From positions 26,463,189 through 26,527,188 of the forward strand of contig JAJEKV010000001.1 in NCBI GenBank assembly GCA_021234155.1: a DNA stretch of 64,000 nucleotides, written 5' to 3'. Positions 1 to 11,341 of this stretch are shown here, one piece after another. A model generated the notes under the pieces. It was not told the DNA's origin, did no database searches, and saw only the letters and a list, made by a program, of their open reading frames with translations. This DNA is from Isoetes taiwanensis. Its lineage: Eukaryota; Streptophyta; Lycopodiopsida; Isoetales; Isoetaceae. The stretch's first letter is position 1; each line of letters starts with the position of its first letter. The position numbers and the translations under genes are program-made.

Positions 1-110
1 CTAAGAAGAGGGGAATAAGATCGTCTACTGAGGATGATAAGAAAGCAGTAAAATGTTCAAGATGCAAAAGTGTCGGTCACAACCGCAGAACTTGCAGGAG
101 TACCAATTGA
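1..110 (+). pseudogene. MULE transposase 3' end, partial unit at the window edge
   Basis: The frame ending at the TGA 108-110 encodes the last residues of the SWIM-type MULE protein, including the zinc knuckle CSRCKSVGHNRRTC. The rest of the unit lies to the left of the window. Confidence 0.8.
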
Positions 111-325
111 AATTGCAGGTATTTTATGGTTTGTGACTTCTTTTTTGATTTATGAGATTTCTTACTATTACATGCTGAACATGAATATTGGAGCAGTATC
201 TATCTTACGAAGACTAGCATTGTTAATTAAGTAGTTCTTTAAGACTAGCATTGTTAATTAAGTAGTTCTTTCTGTAGCATTTCTTGCAATGGAGCAGGTA
301 ACAGTTCGAAGTGAAGAACATTCAT

Positions 326-435
326 GGGAAAGTTACTGAAATGCCCTTGCAAAATGGGCAAATTACACAATTGCCCCTATCAAATCGAAAATCCCCAAAC
401 TACCCTTCGGGCAGGCAAGGGGCAGGCAACGGGCA
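326..435 (+). repeat. MULE 5' terminal inverted repeat (first of seven)
   Basis: About 110 bp starting gggaaagttactg and rich in gggca/tgccc motifs. It matches the reverse complement of 12301-12409 and 12772-12880 with scattered mismatches. Equivalent copies start at 1995, 3664, 5333, 6989, 8645 and 10278. The last two begin gagaaag. Each is preceded by aacattcat, the 9-bp target-site sequence. Long TIRs and 9-bp duplications are typical of MULEs. Confidence 0.85.
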
Positions 436-833
436 GAACGAATATTGCCGATAACAGAAACGAGGGAAATTTTCTGGATTTGGCGGTGCTGTTGGAGGAG
501 ACGTCCAGCGATTTAGTGCCGTCCAGCCTCCCCATACAAGGCAGCGATTTGTAAGGTAAGGAGAAGCACAGAATAGATCGATTCTGGCAATTCATGCATG
601 CATTCTGTGTTTCTTCTTGTTCCAAAGCCTCTATGTGTTTCTTCTTGTTCCAAAGCCTCTATATGTTTCTTCTTCTTCTGAATCTATGGCAAATTCTGCT
701 TCCATAAGTTCCTTCTTTCAAAGCTCAAAGCTCAACTTTCTTTTCTTTTCATGAATTTCTTTGTATCTTTAGTACTGGCTATGAGAATGTTAACTGATTC
801 TGTGTCCAGCACAGAAAAGTTCTATGTCCAGCT

Positions 834-1304
834 ATGGAACTGTGTAAGGGTGCTAAATTTGATTCAATTGAAGAATGCAAGGCTGCAGTACGAGATCAAG
901 CCGTCAAAGATCATGTGGAATTATCAGTGATTAAGTCTGATCGTTCTAGATACAGAGTAAAGTGTGCTGCTGAAGGTTGTGCATGGATGATCCACGCTTC
1001 TAAACTTCCGGATAGTGCTGAGGTTACAATTAAGAGCATAGGTGGTGAGCATTCTTGTGGTGGGGTTAATCAGAGAAACAATAAGGAAGCCAACTCAAAG
1101 TGGGTGACGGAAAAATATCTTGGGAAGTTCCTTGAGCACCAAAGTTATAAACCTTCAGACCTTGTTGCTGATGTCCGAAGAGAGCATGGAGTAGAGATAA
1201 GCTACCGTGTTGCATGGTTAGCAAAGGAAAATGCAATGGCTGAACTTCACGGTTCACATGAAGAAGCTTATCAGCGATTGAATGACTACTGCTCTAGCGA
1301 TTGA
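834..1304 (+). CDS. MULE transposase N-terminal DNA-binding domain (MuDR type), unit 1
   Basis: 156 residues. Residues about 1-80 form a MuDR DNA-binding domain with a WRKY/GCM-like zinc site: CAAEGC followed by EHSC (C-x4-C...H-x-C). Residues 80-150 match the stretch that normally leads into the MULE catalytic domain, ending HEEAYQRLNDYC. There the ORF stops and the DDE domain is absent. A 23-bp tandem duplication at the break creates the terminal SSD and stop. The product could bind TIRs but cannot catalyse transposition. The start chosen is the first ATG of the conserved block. Confidence 0.75.
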   Translation: MELCKGAKFDSIEECKAAVRDQAVKDHVELSVIKSDRSRYRVKCAAEGCAWMIHASKLPDSAEVTIKSIGGEHSCGGVNQRNNKEANSKWVTEKYLGKFLEHQSYKPSDLVADVRREHGVEISYRVAWLAKENAMAELHGSHEEAYQRLNDYCSSD

Positions 1305-1389
1305 ATGATTACTGCTCTAGGTAGATGATGCGATCAAAGTTGCTACTGCTCGTGCACGTTATTACAGGGTTCTTCCATCCACTGAATTT

Positions 1390-1779
1390 ATGTTCAAGAT
1401 TGTAACTGCAAAACATGAGCATGTGGTCGATGTGCAAGCTGGTACATGTTCTTGCTTAAGATGGCAGAAGTCTGGAATTCCTTGTGCCCATGCTGTTGCA
1501 TCAATTCTATTCAAGAAACAGCAAGTGCAGATGTACACCTATGAGGCATATCGGTTGTGCGTGTACTATGCAACTTACAAAGGGGTTATCTCTCCAGTGA
1601 TTCATAGTGGTGAAGTTGCTGCAGCCACAGATATGCTTCCTCCACAGACATCTCGATTGCCAGGGCGACCTAAGAAGAGGGGAATAAGATCGTCTACTGA
1701 GGATGATAAGAAAGCAGTAAAATGTTCAAGATGCAAAAGTGTCGGTCACAACCGCAGAACTTGCAGGAGTACCAATTGA
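1390..1779 (+). CDS. MULE transposase C-terminal SWIM + zinc-knuckle fragment, unit 1
   Basis: 129 residues. The SWIM zinc finger reads CSCLRWQKSGIPCAH (C-x-C-x8-C-x-H). A basic GRPKKRG stretch and a CCHC knuckle CSRCKSVGHNRRTC follow. These are the last domains of a full MULE transposase. Similarity continues upstream of the ATG in the same frame (VDDAIKVATARARYYR, from about 1321) after ctctag, so the deletion of the catalytic core joined two out-of-frame halves. A splice acceptor at ctctag is possible but unproven. Confidence 0.7.
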   Translation: MFKIVTAKHEHVVDVQAGTCSCLRWQKSGIPCAHAVASILFKKQQVQMYTYEAYRLCVYYATYKGVISPVIHSGEVAAATDMLPPQTSRLPGRPKKRGIRSSTEDDKKAVKCSRCKSVGHNRRTCRSTN

Positions 1780-2502
1780 AATTGCAGGTATTTTATGGTT
1801 TGTGACTTCTTTTTTGATTTATGAGATTTCTTACTATTACATGCTGAACAGGAATATTGGAGCAGTATCTATCTTACGAAGACTAGCATTGTTAATTAAG
1901 TAGTTCTTTAAGACTAGCATTGTTAATTAAGTAGTTCTTTCTGTAGCATTTCTTGCAATGGAGCAGGTAACAGTTCGAAGTGAAGAACATTCATGGGAAA
2001 GTTACTGAAATGCCCTTGCAAAATGGGCAAATTACACAATTGCCCCTATCAAATCGGAAATCCCCAAACTACCCTTCGGGCAGGCAACGGGCAGGCAACG
2101 GGCAGAACGAATATTGCCAATAACAGAAACGAGGGAAATTTTCTGGATTTGGCGGTGCTGTTGGAGGAGACGTCCAGCGATTTAGTGTCGTCCAGCCTCC
2201 CCATACAAGGCAACGATTTGTAAGGTAAGGAGAAGCACAGAATAGATCGATTCTGGCAATTCATGCATGCATTCTGTGTTTCTTCTTGTTCCAAAGCCTC
2301 TATGTGTTTCTTCTTGTTCCAAAGCCTCTATATGTTTCTTCTTCTTCTGAATCTATGGCAAATTCTGCTTCCATAAGTTCCTTCTTTCAAAGCTCAAAGC
2401 TCAACTTTCTTTTCTTTTCATGAATTTCTTTGTATCTTTAGTACTGGCTATGAGAATGTTAACTGATTCTGTGTCCAGCACAGAAAGGTTCTATGTCCAG
2501 CT

Positions 2503-2973
2503 ATGGAACTGTGTAAGGGTGCTAAATTTGATTCAATTGAAGAATGCAAGGCTGCAGTACGAGATCAAGCCGTCAAAGATCATGTGGAATTATCAGTGAT
2601 TAAGTCTGATCGTTCTAGATACAGAGTAAAGTGTGCTGCTGAAGGTTGTGCATGGATGATCCACGCTTCTAAACTTCCGGATAGTGCTGAGGTTACAATT
2701 AAGAGCATAGGTGGTGAGCATTCTTGTGGTGGGGTTAATCAGAGAAACAATAAGGAAGCCAACTCAAAGTGGGTGACGGAAAAATATCTTGGGAAGTTCC
2801 TTGAGCACCAAAGTTATAAACCTTCAGACCTTGTTGCTGATGTCCGAAGAGAGCATGGAGTAGAGATAAGCTACCGTGTTGCATGGTTAGCAAAGGAAAA
2901 TGCAATGGCTGAACTTCACGGTTCACATGAAGAAGCTTATCAGCGATTGAATGACTACTGCTCTAGCGATTGA
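2503..2973 (+). CDS. MULE DNA-binding domain ORF, unit 2
   Basis: Identical in protein sequence to the unit 1 copy, including VIKSDRS. Confidence 0.72.
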   Translation: MELCKGAKFDSIEECKAAVRDQAVKDHVELSVIKSDRSRYRVKCAAEGCAWMIHASKLPDSAEVTIKSIGGEHSCGGVNQRNNKEANSKWVTEKYLGKFLEHQSYKPSDLVADVRREHGVEISYRVAWLAKENAMAELHGSHEEAYQRLNDYCSSD

Positions 2974-3058
2974 ATGATTACTGCTCTAGGTAGATGATGC
3001 GATCAAAGTTGCTACTGCTCGTGCACGTTATTACAGGGTTCTTCCATCCACTGAATTT

Positions 3059-3448
3059 ATGTTCAAGATTGTAACTGCAAAACATGAGCATGTGGTCGAT
3101 GTGCAAGCTGGTACATGTTCTTGCTTAAGATGGCAGAAGTCTGGAATTCCTTGTGCCCATGCTGCTGCATCAATTCTATTCAAGAAACAGCAAGTGCAGA
3201 TGTACACCTATGAGGCATATCGGTTGTGCGTGTACTATGCAACTTACGAAGGGGTTATCTCTCCAGTGATTCATAGTGGTGAAGTTGCTGGAGCCACAGA
3301 TATGCTTCCTCCACAGACATCTCGATTGCCAGGGCGACCTAAGAAGAGGGGAATAAGATCGTCTACTCAGGATGATAAGAAAGCAGTAAAATGTTCAAGA
3401 TGCAAAAGTGTCGGTCACAACCGCAGAACTTGCAGGAGTACCAATTGA
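3059..3448 (+). CDS. MULE SWIM/zinc-knuckle ORF, unit 2
   Basis: 129 residues. Differs from unit 1 by Ala for Val after CAHA, YEGV for YKGV, AGATD for AAATD and STQDD for STEDD. SWIM and CCHC ligands are intact. Confidence 0.68.
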   Translation: MFKIVTAKHEHVVDVQAGTCSCLRWQKSGIPCAHAAASILFKKQQVQMYTYEAYRLCVYYATYEGVISPVIHSGEVAGATDMLPPQTSRLPGRPKKRGIRSSTQDDKKAVKCSRCKSVGHNRRTCRSTN

Positions 3449-4171
3449 AATTGCCGGTATTTTATGGTTTGTGACTTCTTTTTTGATTTATGAGATTTCT
3501 TACTATTACATGCTGAACAGGAATATTGGAGCAGTATCTATCTTACGAAGACTAGCATTGTTAATTAAGTAGTTCTTTAAGACTAGCATTGTTAATTAAG
3601 TAGTTCTTTCTGTAGCATTTCTTGCAATGGAGCAGGTAACAGTTCGAAGTGAAGAACATTCATGGGAAAGTTACTGAAATGCCCTTGCAAAATGGGCAAA
3701 TTACACAATTGCCCCTATCAAATCGGAAATCCCCAAACTACCCTTCGGGCAGGCAACGGGCAGGCAACGGGCAGAACGAATATTGCCAATAACAGAAACG
3801 AGGGAAATTTTCTGGATTTGGCGGTGCTGTTGGAGGAGACGTCCAGCGATTTAGTGTCGTCCAGCCTCCCCATACAAGGCAGCGATTTGTAAGGTAAGGA
3901 GAAGCACACAATAGATCGATTCTGGCAATTCATGCATGCATTCTGTGTTTCTTCTTGTTCCAAAGCCTCTATGTGTTTCTTCTTGTTCCAAAGCCTCTAT
4001 ATGTTTCTTCTTCTTCTGAATCTATGGCAAATTCTGCTTCCATAAGTTCCTTCTTTCAAAGCTCAAAGCTCAACTTTCTTTTCTTTTCATGAATTTCTTT
4101 GTATCTTTAGTACTGGCTATGAGAATGTTAACTGATTCTGTGTCCAGCACAGAAAGGTTCTATGTCCAGCT

Positions 4172-4642
4172 ATGGAACTGTGTAAGGGTGCTAAATTTGA
4201 TTCAATTGAAGAATGCAAGGCTGCAGTACGAGATCAAGCCGTCAAAGATCATGTAGAATTATCAGTGATTAAGTTTGATCGTTCTAGATACAGAGTAAAG
4301 TGTGCTGCTGAAGGTTGTGCATGGATGATCCATGCTTCTAAACTTCCGGATAGTGCTGAGGTTACAATTAAGAGCATAGGTGGTGAGCATTCTTGTGGTG
4401 GGGTTAATCAGAGAAACAATAAGGAAGCTAACTCAAAGTGGGTGACGGAAAAATATCTTGGGAAGTTCCTTGAGCACCAAAGTTATAAACCTTCAGACCT
4501 TGTTGCTGATGTCCGAAGAGAGCATGGAGTAGAGATAAGCTACCGTGTTGCATGGTTAGCAAAGGAGAATGCAATGGCTGAACTTCACGGTTCACATGAA
4601 GAAGCTTATCAGCGATTGAATGACTACTGCTCTAGCGATTGA
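4172..4642 (+). CDS. MULE DNA-binding domain ORF, unit 3
   Basis: 156 residues. VIKFDRS replaces VIKSDRS, a variant shared with units 4-7 and separating them from units 1-2. Confidence 0.72.
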   Translation: MELCKGAKFDSIEECKAAVRDQAVKDHVELSVIKFDRSRYRVKCAAEGCAWMIHASKLPDSAEVTIKSIGGEHSCGGVNQRNNKEANSKWVTEKYLGKFLEHQSYKPSDLVADVRREHGVEISYRVAWLAKENAMAELHGSHEEAYQRLNDYCSSD

Positions 4643-4727
4643 ATGATTACTGCTCTAGGTAGATGATGCGATCAAAGTTGCTACTGCTCGTGCACGTTAT
4701 TACAGGGTTCTTCCATCCACTGAATTT

Positions 4728-5117
4728 ATGTTCAAGATTGTAACTGCAAAACATGAGCATGTGGTCGATGTGCAAGCTGGTACATGTTCTTGCTTAAGAT
4801 GGCAGAAGTCTGGAATTCCTTGTGCCCATGCTGCTGCATCAATTCTATTCAAGAAACAGCAAGTGCAGATGTACACCTATGAGGCATATCGGTTGTGCGT
4901 GTACTATGCAACTTACAAAGGGGTTATCTCTCCAGTGATTCATAGTGGTGAAGTTGCTGCAGCCACAGATATGCTTCCTCCACAGACATCTCGATTGCCA
5001 GGGCGACCTAAGAAGAGGGGAATAAGATCGTCTACTGAGGATGATAAGAAAGCAGTAAAATGTTCAAGATGCAAAAGTGTCGGTCACAACCGCAGAACTT
5101 GCAGGAGTACCAATTGA
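4728..5117 (+). CDS. MULE SWIM/zinc-knuckle ORF, unit 3
   Basis: 129 residues, full length, with intact CSC..CAH and CCHC ligands. This is the last full-length copy of this ORF in the array. Confidence 0.68.
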   Translation: MFKIVTAKHEHVVDVQAGTCSCLRWQKSGIPCAHAAASILFKKQQVQMYTYEAYRLCVYYATYKGVISPVIHSGEVAAATDMLPPQTSRLPGRPKKRGIRSSTEDDKKAVKCSRCKSVGHNRRTCRSTN

Positions 5118-5840
5118 AATTGCAGGTATTTTATGGTTTGTGACTTCTTTTTTGATTTATGAGATTTCTTACTATTACATGCTGAACAGGAATATTGGAG
5201 CAGTATCTATCTTACGAAGACTAGCATTGTTAATTAAGTAGTTCTTTAAGACTAGCATTGTTAATTAAGTAGTTCTTTCTGTAGCATTTCTTGCAATGGA
5301 GCAGGTAACAGTTCGAAGTGAAGAACATTCATGGGAAAGTTACTGAAATGCCCTTGCAAAATGGGCAAATTACACAATTGCCCCTATCAAATCGGAAATC
5401 CCCAAACTACTCTTCGGGCAGGCAACAGGCAGGCAACGGGCAGAACGAATATTGCCGATAACAGAAACGAGGGAAATTTTCTGGATTTGGCGGTGCTGTT
5501 GGAGGAGACGTCCAGCGATTTAGTGTCGTCCAGCCTCCCCATACAAGGCAGCGATTTGTAAGGTAAGGAGAAGCACAGAATAGATCGATTCTGGCAATTC
5601 ATGCATGCATTCTGTGTTTCTTCTTGTTCCAAAGCCTCTATGTGTTTCTTCTTGTTCCAAAGCCTCTATATGTTTCTTCTTCTTCTGAATCTATGGCAAA
5701 TTCTGCTTCCATAAGTTCCTTCTTTCAAAGCTCAAAGCTCAACTTTCTTTTCTTTTCATGAATTTCTTTGTATCTTTAGTACTGGCTATGAGAATGTTAA
5801 CTGATTCTGTGTCCAGCACAGAAAGGTTCTATGTCCAGCT

Positions 5841-6311
5841 ATGGAACTGTGTAAGGGTGCTAAATTTGATTCAATTGAAGAATGCAAGGCTGCAGTACGA
5901 GATCAAGCCGTCAAAGATCATGTGGAATTATCAGTGATTAAGTTTGATCGTTCTAGATACAGAGTAAAGTGTGCTGCTGAAGGTTGTGCATGGATGATCC
6001 ACGCTTCTAAACTTCCGGATAGTGCTGAGGTTACAATTAAGAGCATAGGTGGTGAGCATTCTTGTGGTGGGGTTAATCAGAGAAACAATAAGGAATCCAA
6101 CTCAAAGTGGGTGACGGAAAAATATCTTGGGAAGTTCCTTGAGCACCAAAGTTATAAACCTTCAGACCTTGTTGCTGATGTCCGAAGAGAGCATGGAGTA
6201 GAGATAAGCTATCGTGTTGCATGGTTAGCAAAGGAAAATGCAATGGCTGAACTTCACGGTTCACATGAAGAAGCTTATCAGCGATTGAATGACTACTGCT
6301 CTAGCGATTGA
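5841..6311 (+). CDS. MULE DNA-binding domain ORF, unit 4
   Basis: 156 residues. NNKESNS replaces NNKEANS, shared only with unit 5. Confidence 0.72.
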   Translation: MELCKGAKFDSIEECKAAVRDQAVKDHVELSVIKFDRSRYRVKCAAEGCAWMIHASKLPDSAEVTIKSIGGEHSCGGVNQRNNKESNSKWVTEKYLGKFLEHQSYKPSDLVADVRREHGVEISYRVAWLAKENAMAELHGSHEEAYQRLNDYCSSD

Positions 6312-6396
6312 ATGATTACTGCTCTAGGTAGATGATGCGATCAAAGTTGCTACTGCTCGTGCACGTTATTACAGGGTTCTTCCATCCACTGAATTT

Positions 6397-6773
6397 ATGT
6401 TCAAGATTGTAACTGCAAAACATGAGCATGTGGTCGATGTGCAAGCTGGTACATGTTCTTGCTTAAGATGGCAGAAGTCTGGAATTCCTTGTGCCCATGC
6501 TGCTGCATCAATTCTATTCAAGAAACAGCAAGTGCAGATGTACACCTATGAGGCATATCCTATGCAACTTACGAAGGGGTTATCTCTCCAGTGATTCATA
6601 GTGGTGAAGTTGCTGCAGCCACATATATGCTTCCTCCACAGACATCTCGATTGCCAGGGCGACCTAAGAAGAGGGGAATAAGATCGTCTACTGAGGATGA
6701 TAAGAAAGCAGTAAAATGTTCAAGATGCAAAAGTGTCGGTCACAACCGCAGAACTTGCAGGAGTACCAATTGA
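6397..6773 (+). pseudogene. MULE SWIM/zinc-knuckle ORF, unit 4, frameshifted
   Basis: A 13-bp deletion after gaggcatat (near 6559) shifts the frame after the SWIM finger. The first part ends at 6594 and the zinc-knuckle part is open only in another frame (6591-6773). The two ORFs overlap by ATGA, so coupled reinitiation is conceivable but is probably accidental. Confidence 0.7.
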
Positions 6774-7496
6774 AATTGCAGGTATTTTATGGTTTGTGAC
6801 TTCTTTTTTGATTTATGAGATTTCTTACTATTACATGCTGAACAGGAATATTGGAGCAGTATCTATCTTACGAAGACTAGCATTGTTAATTAAGTAGTTC
6901 TTTAAGACTAGCATTGTTAATTAAGTAGTTCTTTCTGTAGCATTTCTTGCAATGGAGCAGGTAACAGTTCGAAGTGAAGAACATTCATGGGAAAGTTACT
7001 GAAATGCCCTTGCAAAATGGGCAAATTACACAATTGCCCCTATCAAATCGGAAATCCCCAAACTACTCTTCGGGCAGGCAACAGGCAGGCAACGGGCAGA
7101 ACGAATATTGCCGATAACAGAAACGAGGGAAATTTTCTGGATTTGGCGGTGCTGTTGGAGGAGACGTCCAGCGATTTAGTGCCGTCCAGCCTCCCCATAC
7201 AAGGCAGCGATTTGTAAGGTAAGGAGAAGCACAAAATAGATCGATTCTGGCAATTCATGCATGCATTCTGTGTTTCTTCTTGTTCCAAAGCCTCTATGTG
7301 TTTCTTCTTGTTCCAAAGCCTCTATATGTTTCTTCTTCTTCTGAATCTATGGCAAATTCTGCTTCCATAAGTTCCTTCTTTCAAAGCTCAAAGCTCAACT
7401 TTCTTTTCTTTTCATGAATTTCTTTGTATCTTTAGTACTGGCTATGAGAATGTTAACTGATTCTGTGTCCAGCACAGAAAGGTTCTATGTCCAGCT

Positions 7497-7967
7497 ATGG
7501 AACTGTGTAAGGGTGCTAAATTTGATTCAATTGAAGAATGCAAGGCTGCAGTACGAGATCAAGCCGTCAAAGATCATGTGGAATTATCAGTGATTAAGTT
7601 TGATCGTTCTAGATACAGAGTAAAGTGTGCTGCTGAAGGTTGTGCATGGATGATCCACGCTTCTAAACTTCCGGATAGTGCTGAGGTTACAATTAAGAGC
7701 ATAGGTGGTGAGCATTCTTGTGGTGGGGTTAATCAGAGAAACAATAAGGAATCCAACTCAAAGTGGGTGACGAAAAAATATCTTGGGAAGTTCCTTGAGC
7801 ACCAAAGTTATAAACCTTCAGACCTTGTTGCTGATGTCCGAAGAGAGCATGGAGTAGAGATAAGCTATCGTGTTGCATGGTTAGCAAAGGAAAATGCAAT
7901 GGCTGAACTTCACGGTTCACATGAAGAAGCTTATCAGCGATTGAATGACTACTGCTCTAGCGATTGA
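7497..7967 (+). CDS. MULE DNA-binding domain ORF, unit 5
   Basis: 156 residues, with WVTKKY instead of WVTEKY and the KESNS variant of unit 4. Units 4 and 5 are sister copies. Confidence 0.72.
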   Translation: MELCKGAKFDSIEECKAAVRDQAVKDHVELSVIKFDRSRYRVKCAAEGCAWMIHASKLPDSAEVTIKSIGGEHSCGGVNQRNNKESNSKWVTKKYLGKFLEHQSYKPSDLVADVRREHGVEISYRVAWLAKENAMAELHGSHEEAYQRLNDYCSSD

Positions 7968-8052
7968 ATGATTACTGCTCTAGGTAGATGATGCGATCAA
8001 AGTTGCTACTGCTCGTGCACGTTATTACAGGGTTCTTCCATCCACTGAATTT

Positions 8053-8429
8053 ATGTTCAAGATTGTAACTGCAAAACATGAGCATGTGGTCGATGTGCAA
8101 GCTGGTACATGTTCTTGCTTAAGATGGCAGAAGTCTGGAATTCCTTGTGCCCATGCTGCTGCATCAATTCTATTCAAGAAACAGCAAGTGCAGATGTACA
8201 CCTATGAGGCATATCCTATGCAACTTACGAAGGGGTTATCTCTCCAGTGATTCATAGTGGTGAAGTTGCTGCAGCCACATATATGCTTCCTCCACAGACA
8301 TCTCGATTGCCAGGGCGACCTAAGAAGAGGGGAATAAGATCGTCTACTGAGGATGATAAGAAAGCAGTAAAATGTTCAAGATGCAAAAGTGTCGGTCACA
8401 ACCGCAAAACTTGCAGGAGTACCAATTGA
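8053..8429 (+). pseudogene. MULE SWIM/zinc-knuckle ORF, unit 5, frameshifted
   Basis: Has the same 13-bp deletion as unit 4, splitting SWIM (8053-8250) from the knuckle (8247-8429). The knuckle reads HNRKTC, as in units 6 and 7. Confidence 0.7.
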
Positions 8430-9152
8430 AATTGCAGGTATTTTATGGTTTGTGACTTCTTTTTTGATTTATGAGATTTCTTACTATTACATGCTGAACA
8501 GGAATATTGGAGCAGTATCTATCTTACGAAGACTAGCATTGTTAATTAAGTAGTTCTTTAAGACTAGCATTGTTAATTAAGTAGTTCTTTCTGTAGCATT
8601 TCTTGCAATGGAGCAGGTAACAGTTCGAAGTGAAGAACATTCATGAGAAAGTTACTGAAATGCCCTTGCAAAATGGGCAAATTACACAATTGCCCCTATC
8701 AAATCGGAAATCCCCAAACTACCCTTCGGGCAGGCAACGGGCAGGCAACGGGCAGAACGAATATTGCCGATAACAGAAACGAGGGAAATTTTCTGGATTT
8801 GGCGGTGCTGTTGGAGGAGACGTCCAGCGATTTAGTGCCGTCCAGCCTCCCCATACAAGGCAGCGATTTGTAAGGTAAGGAGAAGCACAAAATAGATCGA
8901 TTCTGGCAATTCATGCATGCATTCTGTGTTTCTTCTTGTTCCAAAGCCTCTATGTGTTTCTTCTTGTTCCAAAGCCTCTATATGTTTCTTCTTCTTCTGA
9001 ATCTATGGCAAATTCTGCTTCCATAAGTTCCTTCTTTCAAAGCTCAAAGCTCAACTTTCTTTTCTTTTCATGAATTTCTTTGTATCTTTAGTACTGGCTA
9101 TGAGAATGTTAACTGATTCTGTGTTCAGCACAGAAAGGTTCTATGTCCAGCT

Positions 9153-9620
9153 ATGGAACTGTGTAAGGGTGCTAAATTTGATTCAATTGAAGAATGCAAG
9201 GCTGCAGTACGAGATCAAGCCGTCAAAGATCATGTGGAATTATCAGTGATTAAGTTTGATCGTTCTAGATACAGAGTAAAGTGTGCTGCTGAAGGTTGTG
9301 CATGGATGATCCACGCTTCTAAACTTCCGGATAGTGCTGAGGTTACAATTAAGAGCATAGGTGGTGAGCATTCTTGTGGTGGGGTTAATCAGAGAAACAA
9401 TAAGGAAGCCAACTCAAAGTGGGTGACGGAAAAATATCTTGGGAAGTTCCTTGAGCACCAAAGTTATAAACCTTCAGACCTTGTTGCTGATGTTCGAAGA
9501 GAGCATGGAGTAGAGATAAGCTACCGTGTTGCATGGTTAGCAAAGGAAAATGCAATGGCTGAACTTCACGGTTCACATGAAGAAGCTTATCAGCGATTGA
9601 ATGACTACTGCTCTAGGTAG
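9153..9620 (+). CDS. MULE DNA-binding domain ORF, unit 6
   Basis: 155 residues, ending NDYCSR. This unit lacks the second copy of the 23-bp duplication and so shows the original deletion joint, tactgctctaggtagatga. It is still out of frame with the downstream SWIM half. Confidence 0.72.
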   Translation: MELCKGAKFDSIEECKAAVRDQAVKDHVELSVIKFDRSRYRVKCAAEGCAWMIHASKLPDSAEVTIKSIGGEHSCGGVNQRNNKEANSKWVTEKYLGKFLEHQSYKPSDLVADVRREHGVEISYRVAWLAKENAMAELHGSHEEAYQRLNDYCSR

Positions 9621-9685
9621 ATGATGCGATCAAAGTTGCTACTGCTCGTGCACGTTATTACAGGGTTCTTCCATCCACTGAATTT

Positions 9686-10062
9686 ATGTTCAAGATTGTA
9701 ACTGCAAAACATGAGCATGTGGTCGATGTGCAAGCTGGTACATGTTCTTGCTTAAGATGGCAGAAGTCTGGAATTCCTTGTGCCCATGCTGCTGCATCAA
9801 TTCTATTCAAGAAACAGCAAGTGCAGATGTATACCTATGAGGCATATCCTATGCAACTTACGGAGGGGTTATCTCTCCAGTGATTCATAGTGGTGAAGTT
9901 GCTGCAGCCACAGATATGCTTCCTCCACAGACATCTCGATTGCCATGGCGACCTAAGAAGAGGGGAATAAGATCGTCTACTGAGGATGATAAGAAAGCAG
10001 TAAAATGTTCAAGATGCAAAAGTGTCGGTCACAACCGCAAAACTTGCAGGAGTACCAATTGA
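9686..10062 (+). pseudogene. MULE SWIM/zinc-knuckle ORF, unit 6, frameshifted
   Basis: Shares the 13-bp deletion of units 4-5, with the knuckle part at 9880-10062. RLPWRPKK replaces RLPGRPKK. Confidence 0.7.
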
Positions 10063-10785
10063 AATTGCAGGTATTTTATGGTTTGTGACTTCTTTTTTGA
10101 TTTATGAGATTTCTTACTATTACATGCTGAACAGGAATATTGGAGCAGTATCTATCTTACGAAGACTAGCATTGTTAATTAAGTAGTTCTTTAAGACTAG
10201 CATTGTTAATTAAGTAGTTCTTTCTGTAGCATTTCTTGCAATGGAGCAGGTAACAGTTCGAAGTGAAGAACATTCATGAGAAAGTTACTGAAATGCCCTT
10301 GCAAAATGGGCAAATTACACAATTGCCCCTATCAAATCGGAAATCCCCAAACTACCCTTCGGGCAGGCAACGGGCAGGCAACGGGCAGAACGAATATTGC
10401 CAATAACAGAAACGAGGGAAATTTTCTGGATTTGGCGGTGCTGTTGGAGGAGACGTCCAGCGATTTAGTGTCGTCCAGCCTCCCCATACAAGGCAGCGAT
10501 TTGTAAGGTAAGGAGAAGCACACAATAGATCGATTCTGGCAATTCATGCATGCATTCTGTGTTTCTTCTTGTTCCAAAGCCTCTATGTGTTTCTTCTTGT
10601 TCCAAAGCCTCTATATGTTTCTTCTTCTTCTGAATCTATGGCAAATTCTGCTTCCATAAGTTCCTTCTTTCAAAGCTCAAAGCTCAACTTTCTTTTCTTT
10701 TCATGAATTTCTTTGTATCTTTAGTACTGGCTATGAGAATGTTAACTGATTCTGTGTTCAGCACAGAAAGGTTCTATGTCCAGCT

Positions 10786-11256
10786 ATGGAACTGTGTAAG
10801 GGTGCTAAATTTGATTCAATTGAAGAATGCAAGGCTGCAGTACGAGATCAAGCCGTCAAAGATCATGTGGAATTATCAGTGATTAAGTTTGATCGTTCTA
10901 GATACAGAGTAAAGTGTGCTGCTGAAGGTTGTGCATGGATGATCCACGCTTCTAAACTTCCGGATAGTGCTGAGGTTACAATTAAGAGCATAGGTGGTGA
11001 GCATTCTTGTGGTGGGGTTAATCAGAGAAACAATAAGGAAGCCAACTCAAAGTGGGTGACGGAAAAATATCTTGGGAAGTTCCTTGAGCACCAAAGTTAT
11101 AAACCTTCAGACCTTGTTGCTGATGTTCGAAGAGAGCATGGAGTAGAGATAAGCTACCGTGTTGCATGGTTAGCAAAGGAAAATGCAATGGCTGAACTTC
11201 ACGGTTCACATGAAGAAGCTTATCAGCGATTGAATGACTACTGCTCTAGCGATTGA
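10786..11256 (+). CDS. MULE DNA-binding domain ORF, unit 7 (inner element)
   Basis: 156 residues with intact zinc ligands. The middle of this unit resembles unit 6 (tgtgttcagc; gatgttcgaag), while its 5' part resembles unit 3, so the copy is a mosaic. Confidence 0.72.
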   Translation: MELCKGAKFDSIEECKAAVRDQAVKDHVELSVIKFDRSRYRVKCAAEGCAWMIHASKLPDSAEVTIKSIGGEHSCGGVNQRNNKEANSKWVTEKYLGKFLEHQSYKPSDLVADVRREHGVEISYRVAWLAKENAMAELHGSHEEAYQRLNDYCSSD

Positions 11257-11341
11257 ATGATTACTGCTCTAGGTAGATGATGCGATCAAAGTTGCTACTG
11301 CTCGTGCACGTTATTACAGGGTTCTTCCATCCACTGAATTT

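Noticed and set aside
324-554. 76-residue plus ORF starting at each TIR
   Set aside because: It reads through the terminal inverted repeat; its conservation is explained by the DNA repeat.
380-625. 81-residue minus-strand ORF repeated in every MULE unit, and the 63-residue minus ORF at 1066-1257
   Set aside because: They are antisense to the TIR/leader and to the DNA-binding ORF; they recur only because the unit is repeated and show no domain.
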